This document shows positions 1 to 3,955 of a DNA stretch of 5,407 bases, piece by piece. The translations under genes and the position numbers were made by a program. The notes below the pieces were generated by a model. The model did not search any database, was not told where the DNA came from, and worked only from the letters and a program-made list of their open reading frames with translations. Numbering within the stretch: the stretch's first letter is position 1; every line of letters begins with the position of its first letter. Source of the DNA: Pseudomonadota bacterium (GTDB lineage: Bacteria > Pseudomonadota > Gammaproteobacteria > Xanthomonadales > Rhodanobacteraceae); the NCBI GenBank assembly GCA_025351555.1, contig JANXVS010000193.1, positions 1 to 5,407 on the forward strand, written 5' to 3'.

Positions 1-57
1 CTGTTTGCCCTGGTGCACAACATCGAGAAGCTGACGAACTACCGAAAGGCGGCGTGA
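1..57 (+). pseudogene. Transposase C-terminal end (IS1182/DDE-like), cut by window edge
   Basis: Frame 1 is open from the first base and ends at TGA 55-57. It encodes 18 residues, LFALVHNIEKLTNYRKAA. The pattern 'L-x-x-L-V-H-N-I-x-K-L' is typical of the extreme C-terminus of DDE transposases of the IS1182/IS5-like type, where it follows the final catalytic Glu helix. The gene continues left of the window, so I cannot tell whether it is intact. It is a different element from the IS110-family one further right, so at least two unrelated insertion sequences have entered this accessory region. The assignment rests on a short tail only. Confidence 0.5.
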
Positions 58-224
58 GGAAGCGCGCAAGAGGCGTTTGATTGCGAACGGATGCAGTTAG
101 GGAGCGCTCGGCGCAGTAGCCCTTGTTCGCAATAGCTGAAAAACAAACTTTTCCACACCACAGCGAATGATGCCAACGACTCCTTGCGGAGGAACGTACG
201 CGCCGAAAACGGCTTTTTCTACAA
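58..224. other. Noncoding stretch: transposase tail to attC, no gene seen
   Basis: Apart from the inverted repeat at 80-133, I see no credible gene here. The right end of the first insertion sequence must lie somewhere in this stretch. The A/T-rich run around 137-165 is a plausible but unproven place for it. Bases just left of 231 would be the first bases of the next cassette downstream on the minus strand. Confidence 0.4.
80..133. repeat. Inverted repeat downstream of the transposase tail
   Basis: ATTGCGAAC at 80-88 is exactly repeated in inverse at 125-133 (GTTCGCAAT), a 9-bp stem around a 36-base loop. It lies 23 bases after the transposase stop. It could be the subterminal part of that element's right end or a transcription-termination hairpin. 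There is no run of T after it, so I do not call it a terminator. Confidence 0.4.
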
Positions 225-315
225 CCTCAACGCTTGAGCTAAGCGGCGGCTGCCGCAATGCTTAACAGTCTACCGCAACCGACCCGCAGCCGTCCGCTTG
301 AGCGAAGAGTTAGGG
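225..315 (-). other. attC: attC site of cassette A
   Basis: On the minus strand this begins with R'' CCCTAAC (315-309) and ends with R' GTTGAGG (231-225). The two arms pair: 286-299 with 241-253, a 13-bp stem with one unpaired base at 293 on the left-arm side. Such an extrahelical base is characteristic of integron attC hairpins. The arms also carry the usual boxes, GCTCAAGC in the left half and TTAGCTCAAGC in the right half, very close to the classic aadA-type site. The variable loop is about 32 bases (254-285). The recombination point would be between G231 and T230 on the minus strand. The unpaired base and the stop codon position fix the minus-strand orientation. Confidence 0.85.
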
Positions 316-639
316 CCCATACGCTGCGATGCCAACGAGCATGCCGATTAAGGCGGCGACTCCCAAGATAAACCAAGAACTGTGGAACCATGCACGCGAA
401 GGCGAGCCGCTGGGCGGCTCTATGAAGCCGGCCCGCAGCATGACTTGGCGTGCGTGAGATAGCTCAGAAGCACTCGCCAGCCACACCCCAATGGAAGAAG
501 GCGTGTCAAAAGATGTAAGCAAGCCAGGGAGCTTGGCGGCATTAACGCCGGAAACGTGATTCAGGAGGCCGGCTTCGGATAGCAACGACGAAAGGCGCTG
601 GGCATCGGAGAGGTCGTTCGTGGAGTAAACAAGTTCCAT
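310..639 (-). CDS. Cassette-borne DUF2007-like protein with C-terminal membrane anchor
   Basis: The gene encodes 109 residues. The N-terminal 70 or so (MELVYSTNDL, AQRLSSLLSEAGL, IGVWLASASELSHARQVM) fit the DUF2007 'putative signal transducing protein' pattern: a strand, a helix, a second strand with a V-W pair, and a second helix. A single hydrophobic helix follows at about residues 88-106, so the protein is probably tail-anchored in the inner membrane with its domain in the cytoplasm. The start ATG (637-639) lies 20-odd bases after the cassette boundary, and an AGG sits just upstream. A longer reading back to 942 would run into the insertion sequence, so I rejected it. The stop TAA (312-310) is the TAA of the attC core CCCTAAC, a common arrangement in cassette genes. 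The IS110 element lies 22 bases upstream and separates the gene from any array promoter to its right. The biochemical function is unknown. Confidence 0.75.
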   Translation of the reverse strand: MELVYSTNDLSDAQRLSSLLSEAGLLNHVSGVNAAKLPGLLTSFDTPSSIGVWLASASELSHARQVMLRAGFIEPPSGSPSRAWFHSSWFILGVAALIGMLVGIAAYGP

Positions 640-668
640 TGACCTGCCCCGGATGGGCCCTAGACAGA

Positions 669-682
669 ATGGCTTGAGTTTG
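669..682 (+). repeat. Left subterminal inverted repeat of the IS110-family element
   Basis: ATGGCTTGAGTTTG matches the inverse of 2221-2234 at 13 of 14 positions. It contains GCTTGAGTT, which also occurs in the attC target just outside the right end (2241-2249). Confidence 0.75.
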
Positions 683-715
683 AGCGGCCTGCCGCCGCGG
701 TAGTAACGTGGATTA

Positions 716-730
716 TGCGCCATGGGCGCA
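716..730. repeat. Short hairpin in the IS left end
   Basis: TGCGCC (716-721), a three-base loop ATG, and GGCGCA (725-730) form a perfect 6-bp stem upstream of the transposase ribosome site. It may reduce translation from transcripts entering from outside, or be part of an RNA or protein recognition site. The role is inferred. Confidence 0.4.
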
Positions 731-772
731 CAGAGCCACACCGTTGGCACGTAGGTATCAACGCTAATTCGC

Positions 773-777
773 GGAGG
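773..777 (+). promoter_or_regulatory. Ribosome binding site of the transposase gene
   Basis: GGAGG lies 6 bases before ATG 784. This strong match decides the start over the in-frame ATG at 715, which would add 23 residues unlike the family's N-terminus. Confidence 0.75.
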
Positions 778-783
778 CAGGCC

Positions 784-1896
784 ATGAACAAGATTACCAC
801 TGTATTCGTTGGTTTGGACGTCCACAAAGAGTCGATCGAAATCGCGACCGCCGATGGCACATCGGGCGGTGAAGTGCGACATGTGGGACGCGTCGGCGGG
901 GAGATGGCATCCCTGGACCGTGCGGTGCGCTCGCTCAATCAACCCACCCGATCACTAATCTTCGTCTATGAAGCCGGACCGTGCGGCTATGCGATCTACC
1001 GTCATCTGACTTCAGGCGGATTCACCTGTCAGGTCGTGGCCCCATCGATGACCCCGCGCCGCCCCGGCGAACGCATCAAAACCGATCGACGTGATTGCAT
1101 CAAGCTCGCCCGCCTGGCACGCGCCGGTGAACTGACCCTGGTCCACGTTCCGGATGCCGAGGACGAAGCCATCCGCGATCTGTCGCGTGCCCGTGGCGAT
1201 GCCGTGCGCAACCAGCGTGATGCGCGGCATCGCCTGAAGGCATTGCTGTTGCGTCAGGATATTCGCTATGTCGGCAAGACCTCCTGGACCCAAGCGCACG
1301 AGCGCTGGCTGGCGCGAGTCAAGCTGCCCCACCCCGCGCAACAGATCGTGTTTCAGGAATACCTGGACAGTGTGCGTGAAAGCACGCAGCGCATCGAACG
1401 ACTGACGCAGGCGGTGACCGAAGCAGTAGTCCACTGGCGCTGGCAACCGGTGGTCACCGCGCTACAAACCCTGCGCGGCATTGCGCTCGTCAATGCCGTC
1501 ACCCTGGTTGCTGAAATCGGCGACATCGAACGCTTCACCCACCCGCGGCACCTGATGGCCTATCTGGGCCTGGTGCCCGGTGAGCACAGCAGCGGACCGC
1601 GTCGGCGCCAAGGCAGCATCACCAAGGCCGGCAATTCCCATGCGCGGCGCGCCCTCATCGAAGCGGCCTGGCAGTATCGCTTACCGGCACGCGTTTCGCC
1701 GATCATCGCTAAACGTCAGACCGGTATTGCCGAACCCATCCGGGCGCTGGCCTGGAAAGCGCAACTGCGTCTGTGCGCTCGTTACCGGCGCCTGGCCGCA
1801 CGCCAATTACTCAAAAACAAGATCGTCGTCGCCCTCGCACGCGAACTGACCGGCTTCGTCTGGGCGATTGTGCGTGAGACGCGCGTCCAGGCATGA
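784..1896 (+). CDS. IS110-family transposase (DEDD/Transposase_20)
   Basis: This 370-residue recombinase moves the element by a cut-and-circularise route guided, in characterised relatives, by an element-encoded RNA. The N-terminal RuvC-like DEDD domain shows the full acidic set: D12 in VGLDVHKE, E63 in VYEAGPCG, and D101 and D104 in KTDRRD. A long helical linker follows at about residues 125-215. The C-terminal Transposase_20 domain begins near 221 with LRGIALVNA, continues through FTHPRHLMAYLGLVPGE, and contains the HSSG motif (268-271). That motif carries the presumed catalytic serine. GSITKAGNSHARRALIEAAW follows. Length is normal and no catalytic residue is missing, so the protein looks functional. 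The start follows a GGAGG. The sequence resembles the 'VGLDVHKESIEIA' branch found in many proteobacteria. The subterminal repeats and long 3' noncoding region suggest IS1111-type organisation, and a search against ISfinder would settle the subgroup. Confidence 0.95.
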   Translation: MNKITTVFVGLDVHKESIEIATADGTSGGEVRHVGRVGGEMASLDRAVRSLNQPTRSLIFVYEAGPCGYAIYRHLTSGGFTCQVVAPSMTPRRPGERIKTDRRDCIKLARLARAGELTLVHVPDAEDEAIRDLSRARGDAVRNQRDARHRLKALLLRQDIRYVGKTSWTQAHERWLARVKLPHPAQQIVFQEYLDSVRESTQRIERLTQAVTEAVVHWRWQPVVTALQTLRGIALVNAVTLVAEIGDIERFTHPRHLMAYLGLVPGEHSSGPRRRQGSITKAGNSHARRALIEAAWQYRLPARVSPIIAKRQTGIAEPIRALAWKAQLRLCARYRRLAARQLLKNKIVVALARELTGFVWAIVRETRVQA

Positions 1897-2220
1897 ACGC
1901 ATCGCAGTAATAAATACTTGTCCACTTGTACACAAGGAGAGCTACCGACATCCACTACTCCAAGGCTCGATACGCAACGCGGCGTCGGCCGCGGTGGAGA
2001 ACTCTCGACCAGCGTTATGGACGCGAGCATCTGCTCGCCACAGCCGATCCTAGAACGAGACAGCTCCGCGACGCACACGGTCTGGCGCTACCCAATGCGC
2101 GAATATCAGCGTGATCAACCGTCGTCTACGAAAGGCCCGCGCCGCGTTGTCTATCGAGCTTCTATGCAGTAAACCCACGGACTGTCGCAGGCAGTGCGAA
2201 GAGCACGCTCGGCTACTTGA
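1897..2220 (+). ncRNA. Candidate bridge/seek guide RNA region of the IS
   Basis: The 324 bases between the transposase stop and the right repeat hold no convincing gene. IS1111-group elements encode their guide RNA in this place. Visible structure includes a 7-bp hairpin at 2023-2038 (GCGAGCA, TC, TGCTCGC), just after AGCGTTATGG (2011-2020). That segment is complementary at 9 of 10 bases to the rebuilt target CCCTAACGCT. ATATCAG at 2103-2109 is identical to the junction formed when the element's ends join. GTCTA at 2124-2128 is complementary to TAGAC at the left end (661-665). The order, target segment first and donor segment second, agrees with known bridge RNAs. RNA ends and folding are not determined, and the guide assignment is inference. 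Confidence 0.5.
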
Positions 2221-2222
2221 CA
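2217..2222 (+). promoter_or_regulatory. Outward -35 box (TTGACA) at the IS right end
   Basis: A perfect TTGACA points out of the right end. In the integrated form no good -10 follows at 17 bases (CGCTTG). In the circular form the left end would place CAGAAT (665-670) 17-18 bases downstream, giving a junction promoter toward the transposase. Such promoters are described for IS110-family circles. Confidence 0.5.
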
Positions 2223-2234
2223 CACTCAAGCCAT
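2221..2234 (-). repeat. Right subterminal inverted repeat of the IS110-family element
   Basis: CACACTCAAGCCAT is the inverse of ATGGCTTGAGTTTG (669-682) with one mismatch. The last three bases of the element, ATC, follow it. The TTGACA box overlaps its inner edge. Confidence 0.75.
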
Positions 2235-2237
2235 ATC

Positions 2238-2278
2238 AACGCTTGAGTTGAGGCGCCACGCGAGGCGCCGGGTTACCC
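2238..2278 (-). other. attC: Abbreviated attC of cassette B, split by the IS
   Basis: On the minus strand: R'' GGGTAAC (2278-2272), then GGCGCC, a 6-base spacer, GGCGCC again, then TCAACTCAAGC and GTT (2240-2238). The rest of R' (AGGG) lies beyond the insertion sequence at 661-658. The right half is a textbook attC end. The left half is short: it lacks the CAAGC-type L'' box, leaving only a GGCGCC self-pairing stem. The whole site is about 45 bases, smaller than most. It is probably recombination-deficient, both from this loss and from the insertion. Confidence 0.65.
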
Positions 2279-2707
2279 AGCGCGAAAGAACCCGTGTGCG
2301 TCGGGCGACACGAGCTGCGCCCACTCCCGGAAGACCCGCAGCTGGAAAACCCGACCGTCTTTGGTTTCGACAACCGCCTGCCACATGAGCGCGGAAGAGT
2401 CCCAACCCGAAGCGGGATGCTCGAATCGAACCTGCGACGCTAGAAGCCGACGGATATTGGCTGCGTCGATATCCGCAGTAGCCGACGTGACGGCAGTAAT
2501 GAGAAGCACTCTCGACACCGATGACGGCGGAAGAACACTGTCGATCGTTTTACCAAGCCATTTTTCGTTCTCGCGATACATCGGGGCCTTCGCGAGGTCG
2601 ACAAATGGCTGGCGTTGAGGCTCCACAGGAATACTGTCTGGGGCCTTTGAATCGGCAAGAACGCTAAGAAGAATGGCGGAGAGCAAGGTGACGATTATTT
2701 TTCTCAC
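2273..2707 (-). CDS. Hypothetical exported or membrane-anchored cassette protein
   Basis: Read from GTG 2707, the gene encodes 144 residues. The N-terminus MRKIIVTLLSAILLSVLADS has a positive start and a hydrophobic core, so it looks like a signal peptide or membrane anchor. The remainder is a soluble domain with no motif I recognise: a proline-rich linker (PDSIPVEPQRQP), KWLGKTIDSVLPP, an I-D-A-A-N-I-R-R-L-L helix, and near the end MWQAVVETKDGRVFQLRVF, which looks like paired beta strands. A TTG start at 2749 would add 14 residues and spoil the signal peptide, but it cannot be excluded. The GTG overlaps the stop of a 16-codon reading frame starting at ATG 2754, which suggests translational coupling or an old frameshift. 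The stop TAA lies in the attC core GGGTAAC, as in cassette A. The function is unknown. It would act in the periplasm or at the inner membrane face. Confidence 0.6.
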   Translation of the reverse strand: MRKIIVTLLSAILLSVLADSKAPDSIPVEPQRQPFVDLAKAPMYRENEKWLGKTIDSVLPPSSVSRVLLITAVTSATADIDAANIRRLLASQVRFEHPASGWDSSALMWQAVVETKDGRVFQLRVFREWAQLVSPDAHGFFRAG

Positions 2708-2754
2708 CGTAGGATGCCAGAAAGCAGAGAGTAATACCTGGGCTGCCAAACCAT
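2704..2754 (-). CDS. Possible 16-residue leader reading frame of cassette B
   Basis: ATG 2754-2752 lies 7 bases after a GGGGG (2766-2762), a better-placed start than any in the main frame. It encodes MVWQPRYYSLLSGILR and stops at TGA 2706-2704, which overlaps the GTG (2707-2705) of the main gene. It could couple translation to the main gene. Alternatively, a single indel may have separated the true start from the gene. I cannot choose between these from sequence alone. Confidence 0.3.
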   Translation of the reverse strand: MVWQPRYYSLLSGILR

Positions 2755-2805
2755 AATTTAGCCCCCAATCCCGGACGCGTACAAGTTACAACATCGAGCG
2801 CGGCC

Positions 2806-2854
2806 GCGTAACAACTCAAGCGAATACGCGCGACATCGTTCAGCGCTTGAATTG
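2806..2854 (-). other. attC: Degenerate attC-like hairpin at the right edge of the array
   Basis: CAACTCAAGCG (2812-2822) and CGCTTGAATTG (2844-2854) pair at 10 of 11 positions around a 21-base loop. Both arms resemble attC boxes. On the minus strand the right end is GTTACGC (2812-2806), one base off the core consensus and matched by the R'' of cassette B. The left side has no RYYYAAC core, so the site is partly decayed or was never complete. Confidence 0.5.
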
Positions 2855-2914
2855 CGCAAACGTCACGTAATGGCCGCCGGGTTCGCGGTAGCCGATTTCG
2901 GTTGATCCATAGAT
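2840..2914 (-). pseudogene. Possible VOC/glyoxalase-like C-terminal fragment
   Basis: One minus-strand frame encodes about 24 residues ending TEIGYREPGGHYVTFAQFKR and a TGA at 2842-2840. The 'E-I-x-x-R-E-P-G-G-H-x-V-T-F-A' pattern resembles the end of VOC-superfamily (glyoxalase/bleomycin-resistance-like) proteins, where the last strand carries the metal-binding region. Upstream codons do not continue a recognisable protein and a stop occurs near 3000, so only a remnant is present. Its last codons form one arm of the attC-like hairpin. The call rests on a short motif. Confidence 0.35.
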
Positions 2915-3025
2915 TGCTGAACTGCGCCGTTGTCGTTGCCATAACCCCCGGGTTGCAGCCCAACTTATGGGCCAAGAGGTTTGATACCGCAATGATAGAC
3001 TTCAGGCTGCTGACAACGTGATGGC
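2915..3025. other. Intergenic stretch upstream of the CDF transporter, no gene seen
   Basis: I see no intact gene or clear promoter here. A CCATAA (2939-2944) and TTATGG (2965-2970) pair is present but weak. The transporter's promoter must lie here or in the array DNA to the left. Confidence 0.35.
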
Positions 3026-3030
3026 AGGAA
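3026..3030 (+). promoter_or_regulatory. Ribosome binding site of the CDF transporter
   Basis: AGGAA lies 6 bases before ATG 3037. It supports that start and not the out-of-frame ATGs at 3018 and 3021. Confidence 0.6.
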
Positions 3031-3036
3031 TCTGGA

Positions 3037-3945
3037 ATGTCCGGCAAGGCCAATTCGCTCAAGACGATACTGTTCGCGCTCGGCGCGAATTTTGCGATCT
3101 TCGTCGCCAAACTCGTGGCGGCGTTGTTGACCGGCTCGGGCTCGATGCTGGCCGAGGCGGTGCATTCGCTGGCGGACTGCGGCAATCAGGGCCTGCTGCT
3201 GATCGGCATGCGTCAGGCCAAGCGCGCGGCGTCGCCGGATCATCCGCTCGGCTACGGCATGGTCGTATACTTTTGGTCGTTCCTCGTCGCCTTGCTGCTG
3301 TTCAGCGTCGGCGGCGTGTTCTCGTTCTATGAGGGCGTGCACAAACTGCATAATCCAGAACCGTTGCGCTGGCCATGGCTGGCGATCGGCGTGCTGGCTT
3401 TCAGCTTTGTCGCCGAGTCGTTTTCGATGTGGGGCTGCCTGCGCGAGGTGCGCAAGGCGCGCGGCGGCAAGAATCTGTGGCGCTGGTTCCGCGAAAGCCG
3501 ACAGAGCGAATTGATTGTGGTGTTCGGCGAGGATCTGGCCGCGTTGTTTGGCCTGGGCCTTGCGCTTATCGCTGTGATCGCGACGCTGGTGAGCGGCAAT
3601 CCCTTGTTCGATGCCTGTGGCTCGATCGCGATCGGCGTGCTGCTGTGTGTGGTCGCCGCTTTCGTCGGGCGTGAAGTCGCATCGCTGCTGGTCGGGCAGA
3701 GTGCGGAACCGCGCCTGCGCGAAGCGATCGCCAAATTCGTCCGCGCCCAACCCGACGTCGAGCATTTGTTCAACCTGATCACGCTGCAGCTGGGGCCGGA
3801 TGTGATGGTTGCGGTCAAGGCGCAGATGCGCGGGGAGTTATCCGGGCGCGAGCTGATCGAGGCGATCAATCGTGTCGAGGCAGCGATGAAGGCGCAGTTT
3901 CCGGAAATCCGCTGGTCATTTTTCGAGCCGGATGTAGCGGATTGA
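3037..3945 (+). CDS. Cation diffusion facilitator (CDF) family transporter
   Basis: The gene encodes a 302-residue inner-membrane divalent metal exporter, probably for Zn2+ or a similar ion and driven by protons as in the CDF family. Membrane segments are visible at about residues 10-32, 36-57 (with H43 and D47 in the HSLAD metal-site motif), 75-96, 112-132, 151-167 and 171-192. The fifth carries F-G-E155-D156-L-A-A-L, the E-D-x-A-A form seen in the SLC30A9/ZnT9-like branch instead of HxxxD, and D172 follows. Residues 205-302 form the cytoplasmic domain, with VEHLFNLITLQLGPDVMVAVKAQM matching the family's beta-alpha-beta fold. Length is normal and no defects are seen. The gene converges on rlmJ with only 10 bases between the stop codons. 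No metal-responsive operator is evident. The substrate metal cannot be read from sequence. Confidence 0.93.
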   Translation: MSGKANSLKTILFALGANFAIFVAKLVAALLTGSGSMLAEAVHSLADCGNQGLLLIGMRQAKRAASPDHPLGYGMVVYFWSFLVALLLFSVGGVFSFYEGVHKLHNPEPLRWPWLAIGVLAFSFVAESFSMWGCLREVRKARGGKNLWRWFRESRQSELIVVFGEDLAALFGLGLALIAVIATLVSGNPLFDACGSIAIGVLLCVVAAFVGREVASLLVGQSAEPRLREAIAKFVRAQPDVEHLFNLITLQLGPDVMVAVKAQMRGELSGRELIEAINRVEAAMKAQFPEIRWSFFEPDVAD

Positions 3946-3955
3946 GTGCGCACTA

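Larger units (their letters stand above)
662..2237 (+). mobile_element. IS110-family element (IS1111-like layout) inserted in an attC
   Basis: The element is about 1.58 kb. Its boundaries come from rebuilding the target: CCCTA (658-662) and ACGCTTGAG (2239-2247) join into a normal attC right end, with one A at the junction that could belong to either side. Inverted repeats lie slightly inside the ends (669-682 and 2221-2234), leaving about 6-7 bases outside on the left and 3 on the right. I recall this asymmetric arrangement for the IS1111 group. There is no longer target duplication, as expected for this family. The transposase gene lies near the left end and about 340 bases of noncoding DNA follow it. 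The element is oriented opposite to the cassette genes. Confidence 0.8.
231..2239 (-). mobile_element. Integron gene cassette A, interrupted by IS110-family element
   Basis: Read on the minus strand, the cassette starts with the TT of GTT (2239-2238), continues after the insertion sequence with AGGGCCCAT (661-653), carries the DUF2007-like gene, and ends at G231 in its attC. Without the insertion it is about 433 bp. Proof that both ends belong together: the left-flank ATGGGCCCTA (653-662) plus AC from the right flank is the exact inverse of GTTAGGGCCCAT (309-320). These are the bases that would pair in the attC of the circular cassette. The cassette can probably no longer be mobilised from this side, because its upstream crossover site is split. 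Confidence 0.75.
2240..2811 (-). mobile_element. Integron gene cassette B
   Basis: Read on the minus strand, the cassette runs from T2811 (after G2812 of GTTACGC) to G2240, about 572 bp with one gene. Its first bases GTTACGC are complementary at 6 of 7 positions to its own R'' GGGTAAC, as expected when a cassette's two ends pair in the circular form. It precedes cassette A on the same strand, so the two formed a tandem array before the insertion. Confidence 0.6.

Noticed and set aside
225..315. Reading the attC and the array in the plus-strand direction
   Set aside because: The unpaired base lies in the arm that is the left half on the minus strand, as in the aadA-type site. The cassette genes start just after one core and stop inside the next when read on the minus strand, so the minus orientation is much better.
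715..783. Longer transposase start at ATG 715
   Set aside because: No ribosome site precedes it. The added residues do not resemble the family, and ATG 784 follows a GGAGG.
640..942. N-terminal extension of the DUF2007-like frame on the minus strand, giving 210 residues
   Set aside because: The extra 101 codons lie across the IS boundary and antisense to the transposase, while ATG 639 begins exactly where the DUF2007-like domain begins and just inside the cassette edge.
1918..2172. Small plus-strand frames after the transposase (61-84 residues)
   Set aside because: Their composition looks random, several frames overlap, none has a good ribosome site, and the region looks like structured noncoding RNA.
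2939..2970. CCATAA/TTATGG inverted repeat as another attC or an operator
   Set aside because: Only six bases pair, there are no GTTRRRY/RYYYAAC cores in proper position, and the inner bases do not fold well.
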